A stretch of DNA of 6,518 bases from Spirochaetia bacterium (GTDB lineage: Bacteria > Spirochaetota > UBA4802 > UBA5550): positions 1-6,518 of the forward strand of contig JAITPE010000298.1 of NCBI GenBank assembly GCA_031289575.1. The letters run 5' to 3'. Numbering within the stretch: the stretch's first letter is position 1; each line of letters starts with the position of its first letter. The notes beneath the pieces were generated by a model. It was given only the letters and a program-made list of their open reading frames with translations. It was not told the DNA's origin and did not search any database. Positions 1 to 5,129 of this stretch are shown here, piece after piece. Both the position numbers and the translations under genes were made by a program.

Positions 1-447
1 AAACTCCTCCAGAACAATGAAAAGGAAAAAGAATCACTCGAAGACCGCTTAGAGGTTATAGGAGAAAGGAAGGACGAGCAGTTCGGTTTTATGAACAATG
101 AACTGGCGAATATGTCCAAAGAGGACGAAGCATTTTACAAGAATCTTCTATCGGGTAAGAAGTACAAAAAAGAGCTGCCGATCTTGAAGGTGAGCTATGA
201 CTTTAAGAATCTCTCCGAGGCATCCAATCTGTCAAAAGAAACAAATATGGTGGGCCACTCGTTAAATAAATACAAGCCGATGCTTCAAAAGGCATCCGAC
301 CTCATCAAAAGACGCAAGGTGCGTGATGCGATCAACTACTATCAGGTTGTCATGGACCAGAATATTCCTCATGAATTTAAGGCTATGATACGCCGCAATA
401 TCAACGATCTTCACGAGTATCTTGAAAGATACATGAGCGGTGACTAA
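1..447 (+). CDS. 3' part of a coiled-coil/helical protein of unknown function
   Basis: The frame is open from base 1 to the TAA at 445-447, giving 148 visible residues; the start lies upstream of the window. The ATG at 91 has no Shine-Dalgarno sequence at proper spacing and the reading frame continues upstream of it, so I treat it as internal. The first 30 or so residues (KLLQNNEKEKESLEDRLEVI and on) are charged with heptad-like hydrophobics, as in a coiled coil. The C-terminal 55 residues (from about MLQKASDLIKRRKVRDAINY) look like paired amphipathic helices resembling a TPR-type hairpin, with the typical A..L.....DAI.YY pattern. No signal peptide, membrane segment or catalytic motif is visible in this part. 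I do not recognise the family. Its stop codon overlaps the stop of the convergent minus-strand gene by 4 nt, leaving no room for a terminator between them. Confidence 0.85.
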   Translation, partial: KLLQNNEKEKESLEDRLEVIGERKDEQFGFMNNELANMSKEDEAFYKNLLSGKKYKKELPILKVSYDFKNLSEASNLSKETNMVGHSLNKYKPMLQKASDLIKRRKVRDAINYYQVVMDQNIPHEFKAMIRRNINDLHEYLERYMSGD

Positions 448-1016
448 TACTGCGCGCCGGCATCGTCTACCCAAGTAATATCGCAGTCGTAATGAGTCTC
501 TATTTTAGTGTGTTTATTGCAGGTTATCGCGCAGTTATCCAAGCAATGGACAGAGAAGCTGTCACGGGGCTTATTGCCTTTTATTGAGCAATTGTTGCGG
601 CAGTCGATATTGCAGTCATAGTCGCAGTCGATTATGCAATAATCGCCTGCTTCGATCTCCACATTGGGCCAGCATATAATGTGGCAGTTATTGCCGCATA
701 CAATTCGGCCGCCCTTGGCCCTGTTGCCGCAGAAAACTATTTTACAGTAGTTGTCCGAGAATATTTCAATATCGCATTGGTTGCGTATAAGTATGTTGCA
801 TTTGCTGTTGCAATATATAGTGACATCCTTGCAGTCGCTTATTTCTATATCACAGTTTTCGCCGGTATATAATTCAATTCTGCTGTGATTGCCGAGGAAT
901 ATGGAGACATCGTCTCCTATGGTCATATCGTTCTTATCAATAAAATACGGCTGTTCAGGAGAATCTTTTTCCTTGTTTTTTATAATGGTGATCGTTTCTT
1001 TTATTGCTTTTTCCAC
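444..1016 (-). CDS. cysteine-rich repeat protein, predicted small beta-solenoid, unknown function
   Basis: The ORF opens with ATG at 1034 (196 aa), but the strongest ribosome site (AGGAGG, at 1026-1021) sits inside that ORF, 4 nt ahead of an in-frame GTG at 1016-1014; I therefore choose GTG (190 aa) and give ATG 1034, 5 nt after the symporter stop, as the alternative. Numbering from ATG 1034, residues 60-184 hold 19 cysteines at 61, 68, 75, 79, 87, 97, 102, 113, 117, 121, 133, 137, 141, 145, 149, 164, 168, 172 and 184. The repeat is about 8 residues, roughly N-C-x-I-x-C-x-N, with alternating I/V, which suggests short beta-strands stacked as a solenoid. The first 35 residues are polar and helical with no signal peptide, so a cytoplasmic location is inferred; reduced Cys could bind metal. 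No known family is recognised. It follows the symporter gene on the same strand and may share its transcript. Confidence 0.75.
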   Translation of the reverse strand: MEKAIKETITIIKNKEKDSPEQPYFIDKNDMTIGDDVSIFLGNHSRIELYTGENCDIEISDCKDVTIYCNSKCNILIRNQCDIEIFSDNYCKIVFCGNRAKGGRIVCGNNCHIICWPNVEIEAGDYCIIDCDYDCNIDCRNNCSIKGNKPRDSFSVHCLDNCAITCNKHTKIETHYDCDITWVDDAGAQY

Positions 1017-1020
1017 ATAT

Positions 1021-1026
1021 CCTCCT
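1021..1026 (-). promoter_or_regulatory. Shine-Dalgarno site that argues for an internal GTG start
   Basis: Read on the minus strand this is a perfect AGGAGG followed by ATAT and then GTG (1016-1014), in frame with the cysteine-rich protein. The upstream ATG at 1034 is preceded only by an A/T-rich run with no purine-rich ribosome site. The 4-nt spacing is short but usable. An out-of-frame ATG at 1018 would terminate after five codons. Confidence 0.55.
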
Positions 1027-1039
1027 GAGGCCATTTATT

Positions 1040-2455
1040 TTAAGGGAATATTTTCTTGATAATTTTGTCAAGGAAAAAGCTTACCATTGCGGCTATGAGA
1101 AAGCCGATTGGAATGTACCATGTCCAAAAAATATCAAACGCGCGCGCCAATATAATGGTTCCGGCTGATCCGGCAAGCATTCCAAAAACGGCTGCCTTGT
1201 CCGACATGTTTTTGAAAAAGCGCGCTTCGACAAATACCGCGAGCACTCCCCCGTAAACGAGCGATGATATGCCAAGTCCAAGCTCAACCAACGGGCTTTT
1301 GTTGCCGCGAAGGAGCATTGCTGTGAGCATTATTACGGCCATCCAAAAAACAGAGATGTACTTTGAAAGCCTGAGCTGTTTCGCCGGAGACTCTATTTTT
1401 TTGTCAAGGCGCAGTATATCCATCGCGCTTGACGCGGAGAGCGAGTTCACTGTTGAACTGAGCGATGACATGGCGGCCGCAAACATTCCGGCGAGCATGA
1501 GTCCGCGGAGTCCGTGAGGAACATTTTCTATGATAAAGGCGGGCATGATTTCATCGGGCTTGTCAAACGCGCGCGCGCCGAACAGCTGCATTATAAAAAG
1601 TCCTGTTAAAAGAAAAAGGGCGATTTGGAAGAAGACAATTATTCCGCTCCAGATCATTGCCTTTTTTGCCCGGTACTCATCGGCGCACGATAAAACGCGC
1701 TGTACCATGAGATGATCGGTTCCATGAGACGCCACGGAAAGCATTGTGCCGCAGATAAATCCGGACAGCGGGTTGTATCCCTTGAGCCAGTCCGAAGAGA
1801 AGCCGCTCAAAACTTTAAGGCGCTCGGGCGGAATGCTGAAAAAAATATCGGTGAAAGAAGAGTCCATGAGGCTGGGGATTATCAGCAAAGCAATGGCCGC
1901 GCACAAAATATATAAAAAGAACTGTATTGAATCTATTATAACAACCGAGCGTATGCCGCCGGATAATGTGTACATGATTGTCGCCAATCCCAGCATGAGT
2001 ACGGCGAGCCTGTAGTCGCAGCCCATGAGCATCGCGAGCGGAATGGCCGTAGCAAAAAGGCGTATGGCGTCGGCGAAAAGACGCGTTATATGAAATAGAA
2101 GCGAGACCGCCACCCGCGGCATCGGGCCGAATTTCAACTGCAGGTATTCGTAAACAGTGTGCAGGCGTCCCTCATAGTACTGGGGAATGAGAAAGACGGC
2201 AACTAATACGCGGCCGGCGATGTAGCCGGCCGCTATTTGCAGAAAGCCTATTCCGCTTGTATAGGCGAGCCCGGGGATGGAGATGAGTGTCAGCGTGCTT
2301 GTTTCCGTGGCTACAATGGAAAGGCAGACTGCCGGCCACGGCAGTCTGTTGCCGCCGAGGAAATAATCCTTCATGTCGCGGGCCTTAGAGGAGCATATAC
2401 CCACAATGTTTATGATCAGCAGATAGGCGGCTATAATTGTTACATCAAGTATCAT
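1040..2455 (-). CDS. sodium:solute symporter (SSS/SLC5 family), substrate unknown
   Basis: A 471-aa integral membrane protein with about 12-13 hydrophobic segments, the usual size for SSS family Na+-coupled symporters of the LeuT fold. Visible family features: DYFLGG at 30-35; the first transmembrane segment ending ATETSTLT (49-56); YEYLQLKFG at 102-110; the SSS signature YTLSGGIRSVVIIDSIQFF at 162-180; GTDHLMVQR at 245-253; and AAAMSSLSSTVNSLS at 326-340, whose A327/S330/S331 align by eye with the vSGLT Na2-site residues A361/S364/S365. This supports Na+ coupling. The substrate (sugar, carboxylate, amino acid, vitamin) cannot be told from sequence alone. ATG at 2455 is chosen because the N-terminus MILDVTIIAAYLL is typical of the family; the ribosome site is weak (AAAGAAAG). 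It is divergent from trmB across a region with a large palindrome, and is followed closely by the cysteine-rich gene. Confidence 0.93.
   Translation of the reverse strand: MILDVTIIAAYLLIINIVGICSSKARDMKDYFLGGNRLPWPAVCLSIVATETSTLTLISIPGLAYTSGIGFLQIAAGYIAGRVLVAVFLIPQYYEGRLHTVYEYLQLKFGPMPRVAVSLLFHITRLFADAIRLFATAIPLAMLMGCDYRLAVLMLGLATIMYTLSGGIRSVVIIDSIQFFLYILCAAIALLIIPSLMDSSFTDIFFSIPPERLKVLSGFSSDWLKGYNPLSGFICGTMLSVASHGTDHLMVQRVLSCADEYRAKKAMIWSGIIVFFQIALFLLTGLFIMQLFGARAFDKPDEIMPAFIIENVPHGLRGLMLAGMFAAAMSSLSSTVNSLSASSAMDILRLDKKIESPAKQLRLSKYISVFWMAVIMLTAMLLRGNKSPLVELGLGISSLVYGGVLAVFVEARFFKNMSDKAAVFGMLAGSAGTIILARAFDIFWTWYIPIGFLIAAMVSFFLDKIIKKIFP
2210..2233. repeat. GC-rich inverted repeat in the symporter gene
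   Basis: GCGGCCGGC (2210-2218) and GCCGGCCGC (2225-2233) pair perfectly over 9 bp around a 6-nt loop (GATGTA). It spans symporter codons 75-82 (AAGYIAGR). Confidence 0.7.
2325..2348. repeat. 10-bp inverted repeat near the symporter 5' end
   Basis: CAGACTGCCG (2325-2334) and CGGCAGTCTG (2339-2348) pair perfectly around the 4-nt loop GCCA. In the symporter mRNA this covers codons 36-44 (RLPWPAVC) and could extend by two G-U pairs on one strand. Confidence 0.75.
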
Positions 2456-2477
2456 GGCTTTCTTTACTCACTTAGGA

Positions 2478-2501
2478 GCTAAACTTGTCAACAAGTTTAG
2501 C
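2478..2501. repeat. 24-nt near-perfect palindrome between divergent genes, candidate operator
   Basis: Arms GCTAAACTTGT (2478-2488) and ACAAGTTTAGC (2491-2501) are perfect complements of 11 nt around a 2-nt centre (CA). It lies 23-46 nt upstream of the symporter start codon and just upstream of a TTGACA at 2511-2516 that could serve trmB. A terminator makes no sense between divergent genes, so binding of a dimeric regulator is the likeliest role. The core TTGTCAACAA loosely fits the T.GT..AC.A pattern of FadR-type GntR operators; that assignment is an inference. Confidence 0.6.
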
Positions 2502-2510
2502 GAAATCGTA

Positions 2511-2541
2511 TTGACAAAAATCAGAGTGGAAATTTTTTTAT
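2511..2541 (+). promoter_or_regulatory. possible promoter for trmB
   Basis: A perfect TTGACA at 2511-2516 is followed after 19 nt by an AT-rich TTTTAT (2536-2541). The -10 is poor and the spacing long, so only the -35 is convincing. Transcription from here would give a leader of roughly 15 nt before the TTG start. Confidence 0.3.
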
Positions 2542-2550
2542 GAAAAACAC

Positions 2551-2565
2551 AAGGAGCCTGTCTTG
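2551..2565 (+). promoter_or_regulatory. ribosome binding site and TTG start of trmB
   Basis: AAGGAG at 2551-2556 is followed by a 6-nt spacer and TTG at 2563-2565. No in-frame ATG or GTG exists upstream at suitable spacing; the nearby ATG at 2540 is in another frame and stops at 2566. The strong site and ideal spacing support TTG as the start. Confidence 0.7.
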
Positions 2566-3228
2566 ATCCACAATAAACTTACAAAGTACGCCGATATAAA
2601 ACAATTTACGAATGTTCTTGAGTGCGGATTTGTAAAAAGTCCTCCGCTGGAGCTCTCCGGCAGTTGGGCTGATATTCCATTTCATGGGGACGCGCCGCTT
2701 GTGCTGGAACTCGGATGCGGAAGAGGCGAATACAGCATCGCCATGGCGGAGAGGAGCGCGGAAAAAAACTTTATAGGCATAGACATAAAGGGAGCGCGTT
2801 TATGGTTCGGCGCCAAAGCGGCGTTGGAAGAGGGGCTCGGCAATGTGTTCTTTGTACGCATGCAGATAGAACACATAAACGCGCTCTTTCCGCGCGCAAG
2901 CGTTGATGAAATATGGATTCCGTTTCCTGATCCGCATACCAATCATCCATCGCGCGATACAAAAAGACGCCTGACATCGCCGGTTTTTCTTAACCGCTAC
3001 AGGGAGGTACTCAAGGCCGGCGGGATTGTTCATCTTAAAACAGATCACCGTGTTTTTTACGAGTACAGTTTAGAGACAATCACGCGCGGCGGCGGGAACA
3101 TAATATCGCATACAGATGACCTTTATAATTCCGAAAGGGCCGGAGACACGGCCGGTATAAAAACAGCCTTTGAGAAGAGGTACACCGGCAGAGGCATTGC
3201 AATCAAATACATAGAGTTTTCTTTGTAA
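2563..3228 (+). CDS. trmB: tRNA (guanine-N7-)-methyltransferase
   Basis: A 221-aa class I SAM-dependent methyltransferase that, by family, makes 7-methylguanosine at position 46 of tRNA in the cytoplasm. Visible motifs: SAM-binding motif I LELGCGRGEY (48-57); acidic motif II IGIDIKG (71-77, D74); the TrmB hallmark FPDP (121-124) followed by KRRLTSP (134-140); LKTD (158-161); and the C-terminal T-x-x-E-K-R (201-206) that corresponds to the family T..E.R motif. Length is typical. The wording of the FPDP and KTD regions resembles the Bacteroidota-type TrmB more than the E. coli form. Translation starts at TTG with a good AAGGAG site. It is transcribed away from the symporter; 86 nt separate it from the ABC importer genes, so co-transcription is possible but not obvious. 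Confidence 0.93.
   Translation: MIHNKLTKYADIKQFTNVLECGFVKSPPLELSGSWADIPFHGDAPLVLELGCGRGEYSIAMAERSAEKNFIGIDIKGARLWFGAKAALEEGLGNVFFVRMQIEHINALFPRASVDEIWIPFPDPHTNHPSRDTKRRLTSPVFLNRYREVLKAGGIVHLKTDHRVFYEYSLETITRGGGNIISHTDDLYNSERAGDTAGIKTAFEKRYTGRGIAIKYIEFSL
2843..2876. repeat. intragenic inverted repeat in trmB
   Basis: ATGTGTTCT (2843-2851) and AGAACACAT (2868-2876) are perfect 9-nt complements separated by 16 nt. With a loop this long, one such match in 6.5 kb is not far from chance; it is listed because several stronger examples follow. Confidence 0.35.
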
Positions 3229-3259
3229 CCTTATTGTTGCCGCAGAGTCTAAAAATAAT

Positions 3260-3287
3260 TTGCCGCTATTCCTTATTACATTAAAAT
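3260..3287 (+). promoter_or_regulatory. possible promoter of the ABC importer operon
   Basis: TTGCCG (3260-3265), a 16-nt spacer and TAAAAT (3282-3287) resemble a sigma70 promoter in the AT-rich 86-nt gap after trmB. Transcription would begin near 3294, leaving a leader of about 20-30 nt. The same -10 sequence, TAAAAT, is used by the promoter proposed for the SurA-like gene. Confidence 0.35.
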
Positions 3288-3314
3288 ATTTGACACAGCG
3301 CGGCGCAAAAGCGA

Positions 3315-4154
3315 ATGTGTATTATGAAAACACTTTTTTTGAGAAATTCGCTCCTGTTCCTTTTTGCCATAACTTGCTGCAAACCGGAAAGCGATACTAT
3401 CCCGTCCGGAATAGTATCGCTCTCGCCATCAATTACTAAGGAAATCATTGACCTGGGCGCCGAGGAATTGCTTGCCGGCGTGACTTCGTATCACCCTCCG
3501 CTTTCCAGAAAAGTTGAAATCATAGGCAGCATAACCGTTCCCAATTTTGAAAAAATCCTCCTCCTTAAGCCGGACATAGTCCTATTTTCCGAAGAAGACG
3601 GCTCGACTCAGCCGCTTAAGCCTCTTGAGGCAAGCGGCCTGCGCTTACACAAATTCGGCAGGAACAAAAATTTTTCGGATATCTGCGCAAACTATATTGA
3701 GCTCGGAAAAATAATCGGCAAAGAGAGCGAGGCGCGCTCCAAGGCCGCCCTTTACGCAAGCGCCCTCTCTGCTGCAAAGAGGGGCGGCCGCGGCGTATCG
3801 GTACTCGTGCTGATTTCGCATGAACCGCTCATTACAGCATCGGGCCTTTCTTTTATAGGGCAGATGATAACCGATGCCGGAGGCAAGAATATTTTTGATG
3901 ACGCCGGAATCCCTTACCCTATTGTAAGCGCGGAAGCGATTGTGCACAGGGACCCTGACGCGGTCATTATAATGAGCGAAGGCGGGACCGAATCCTTCAG
4001 CAAAAGCTTCAGCCGTTTTTCAATGAGAGCATTGAAAAACGGCGCGCTTTTTAAAATAGAGCCGGAACACATTGCATACTATACCCCGGCAGACTATGCC
4101 GATGCCGTGAAGGACTTCACGCTTATATTTGACTCACTGAAGCCGAAACAATGA
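3315..4154 (+). CDS. BtuF/FecB-type periplasmic binding lipoprotein of an ABC importer
   Basis: A 279-aa type III solute-binding protein (helical-backbone, cobalamin/siderophore/haem class) that would deliver its ligand to the permease encoded next. The N-terminus is a signal sequence, KTLFLRNSLLFLFAITCCKP, ending in two cysteines (21, 22); neither gives a textbook lipobox, but lipid attachment to one of them is likely. Family features: VSLSPSITKEIIDLGA (34-49), GVTSY (55-59), FEKILLLKPDIVL (78-90) and GGKNIFDDAGIPYP (189-202) with VSAEAIVHRDPDAVII (204-219). E79 and E207 align by eye with E. coli BtuF E72 and E202, the glutamates that dock on BtuC. ATG 3315 is the longest start; ATG 3324 (MKTLFL) is equally possible, and neither has a clear ribosome site. 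The gene overlaps the permease gene by 4 nt (ATGA) and contains several strong inverted repeats. Ligand not assigned. Confidence 0.9.
   Translation: MCIMKTLFLRNSLLFLFAITCCKPESDTIPSGIVSLSPSITKEIIDLGAEELLAGVTSYHPPLSRKVEIIGSITVPNFEKILLLKPDIVLFSEEDGSTQPLKPLEASGLRLHKFGRNKNFSDICANYIELGKIIGKESEARSKAALYASALSAAKRGGRGVSVLVLISHEPLITASGLSFIGQMITDAGGKNIFDDAGIPYPIVSAEAIVHRDPDAVIIMSEGGTESFSKSFSRFSMRALKNGALFKIEPEHIAYYTPADYADAVKDFTLIFDSLKPKQ
3390..3421. repeat. 11-bp inverted repeat in the early part of the binding-protein gene
   Basis: AGCGATACTAT (3390-3400) and ATAGTATCGCT (3411-3421) are perfect complements around a 10-nt loop. It spans codons 26-36, immediately after the signal sequence, and would form a stable mRNA hairpin about 75 nt after the start codon. 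Confidence 0.75.
3611..3638. repeat. quasi-palindrome in the binding-protein gene
   Basis: GCCGCTT (3611-3617) pairs with AAGCGGC (3632-3638) and GCCTC (3620-3624) with GAGGC (3627-3631): 12 bp in all, interrupted only by a 2-nt bulge (AA, 3618-3619), around a TT centre. It spans codons 99-108. Confidence 0.65.
4012..4043. repeat. 14-bp perfect inverted repeat in the binding-protein gene
   Basis: GCCGTTTTTCAATG (4012-4025) and CATTGAAAAACGGC (4030-4043) pair perfectly over 14 bp around the 4-nt loop AGAG. It spans codons 233-243 (SRFSMRALKNG). A run of five T follows at 4048-4052, so as RNA it resembles an intrinsic terminator lying within an open frame. This is the strongest hairpin in the window. 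Confidence 0.85.
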
Positions 4155-5128
4155 ATATTCTAAAGTACGTTTTGCTTTTTCTTCTGCTGCCTTTATTTGC
4201 ACTTATAACGCTTATGGCCGGCGAGCGGTTTATACCGCCCGCCGGCATTCTTGCCGCCCTTACCGGAAACGCGCCCGAGCCGGCCGGCGCCATAGTCATG
4301 AGCCTGCGGCTGCCGCGCGCCGCGGCAGCCTTTCTCGCTGGCGCCTCGCTTTCGGTGAGCGGCGCCGTATTTCAATCGGTGCTGCGGAATCCGTTGGCCG
4401 ACCCGTATATTCTCGGCGTGTCGGGCGGAGCCGCCCTCGGCGCCGCGGCAGGCATTATTTTGGCGCCGGCCGGATTCACGCCGGAACTGCTCGCCTTTTT
4501 GGGCAGCATCATAAGCGTATTCTTTGTGGAAATGCTGTCAAGGCGCTGCGGCTACGGTTCGCCCTCGCTTATTCTTGCCGGAATATCAATGAGTTTTGTA
4601 ATCTCATCGGCGGTTATGCTGCTTTTTTGTTTCGCAAAGGCCGATGACGTCCACAGGGCGCTCATGTGGCTCATGGGAGATCTTTCAATGGCGCGCTATT
4701 CGTTTTTGCTGCCGGGTTTTGCGGCCTGCGCGTTTTTGACAGGCGTTATTTTTTTCAATCACAAGAGCTGCGATATAATATCATTCGGCAGGGATTTTTC
4801 GATTTCAACAGGTGTCTCGGGCGCGAAGCTCAGGCTTATTTTTATTGCGGCATCGCTGCTTGCCGCAGTTTCGGTTTCGGTCGCCGGCGTGATAGGTTTT
4901 GTCGGGCTGATAGTTCCGCATGTGTTCAGGTATATTTTCGGCGCGAATCACATCAGTCTAATTCCTTTGTCCGCTCTTGGGGGAGGCGTATTTCTCATGC
5001 TCTGCGACGCGTTAGGCCGCTCCGCGGTTTCTCCTTACGAGATTCCGGCTGGGGTAATAACCTGTTTCTGCGGAGGAATATTTTTTCTTGTGTATATGAT
5101 TGTCATAAGGCGGCGTGATATTTTATGA
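4151..5128 (+). CDS. FecCD/BtuC-type permease of an ABC importer
   Basis: A 325-aa inner-membrane protein of the FecCD family (type II ABC importer permease, usually 10 transmembrane helices as a homodimer). Family motifs: RLPRAAAAFLAGASLSVSGA (53-72), where R53 and R56 match the arginines that contact the binding protein's glutamates in BtuC-BtuF; RNPLADPYILGVSGGA (79-94); GFVGLIVPHVFR (249-260), which includes the helix-loop facing the ATPase; and the C-terminal EIPAGV (297-302) with GGIFFLVYM. Length matches the family. Its ATG lies in an ATGA overlap with the stop of the binding-protein gene and has no ribosome site of its own, so it is probably translated by coupling. Its own stop overlaps the ATPase start in the same way. 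Three strong inverted repeats cluster in its first 220 nt. Confidence 0.95.
   Translation: MNILKYVLLFLLLPLFALITLMAGERFIPPAGILAALTGNAPEPAGAIVMSLRLPRAAAAFLAGASLSVSGAVFQSVLRNPLADPYILGVSGGAALGAAAGIILAPAGFTPELLAFLGSIISVFFVEMLSRRCGYGSPSLILAGISMSFVISSAVMLLFCFAKADDVHRALMWLMGDLSMARYSFLLPGFAACAFLTGVIFFNHKSCDIISFGRDFSISTGVSGAKLRLIFIAASLLAAVSVSVAGVIGFVGLIVPHVFRYIFGANHISLIPLSALGGGVFLMLCDALGRSAVSPYEIPAGVITCFCGGIFFLVYMIVIRRRDIL
4217..4246. repeat. 13-bp inverted repeat with one mismatch in the permease gene
   Basis: Positions 4217-4229 and 4234-4246 are complementary at 12 of 13 positions (the exception is A4224 opposite C4239), around the loop TTAT. The arms are GC-rich (GCCGGCG at one end, ACCGC at the other). 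It spans permease codons 23-32. Confidence 0.75.
4308..4330. repeat. 10-bp inverted repeat in the permease gene
   Basis: GGCTGCCGCG (4308-4317) and CGCGGCAGCC (4321-4330) pair perfectly around a 3-nt loop (CGC), followed by TTTCTC. It spans codons 53-60, the conserved RLPRAAAA segment. Confidence 0.75.
4340..4366. repeat. bulged inverted repeat in the permease gene
   Basis: GGCGCC (4340-4345) and GCT (4348-4350) pair with AGCGGCGCC (4358-4366), giving 9 bp with a 2-nt bulge (TC) and a 7-nt loop. It begins only 9 nt after the previous hairpin. GGCGCC is itself palindromic, so this is the least secure of the three. Confidence 0.45.
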
Positions 5129-5129
5129 C
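5102..5129 (+). promoter_or_regulatory. possible stem-loop masking the ATPase start codon
   Basis: GTCATAA (5102-5108) can pair with TTATGAC (5123-5129), which contains the ATGA overlap of the permease stop and ATPase start. The stem is 7 bp with a 14-nt loop that carries the only purine-rich sequence available as a ribosome site. Ribosomes finishing the permease would open it, giving translational coupling. This is an inference from pairing alone. Confidence 0.35.

Noticed and set aside
601..650. 12-nt periodic direct repeats with CAGTCG as a CRISPR-like or satellite array
   Set aside because: The period follows the four-residue cysteine spacing of the encoded protein, is inexact, and has no spacer structure.
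681..872. Plus-strand 63-codon ORF opposite the cysteine-rich gene
   Set aside because: No ribosome site; its hydrophobic composition is what antisense of the repeats would give. Treated as a shadow.
1134..1148. Alternating GC tract near 1139-1147, repeated near 1566-1578, as Z-DNA or a repeat element
   Set aside because: Both encode the tripeptide A-R-A within similar A-R-A-F-D strings of the symporter; short and explained by coding.
2649..2661. 13-nt GGAGCTCTCCGGC shared by trmB and the ATPase gene (5538-5550)
   Set aside because: Both copies are in the same codon phase and encode E-L-S-G with favoured codons; coincidence is enough and flanks differ.
3240..3314. Cobalamin riboswitch upstream of the importer genes
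   Set aside because: The gap after trmB is only 86 nt and shows no B12-box-like sequence or multi-stem architecture; a cobalamin riboswitch needs about 200 nt.
3290..3325. TTGACA at 3290-3295 as the -35 of the importer promoter
   Set aside because: At 16-18 nt downstream there is no acceptable -10, and the better TATTAT would overlap the start codon at 24-nt spacing.
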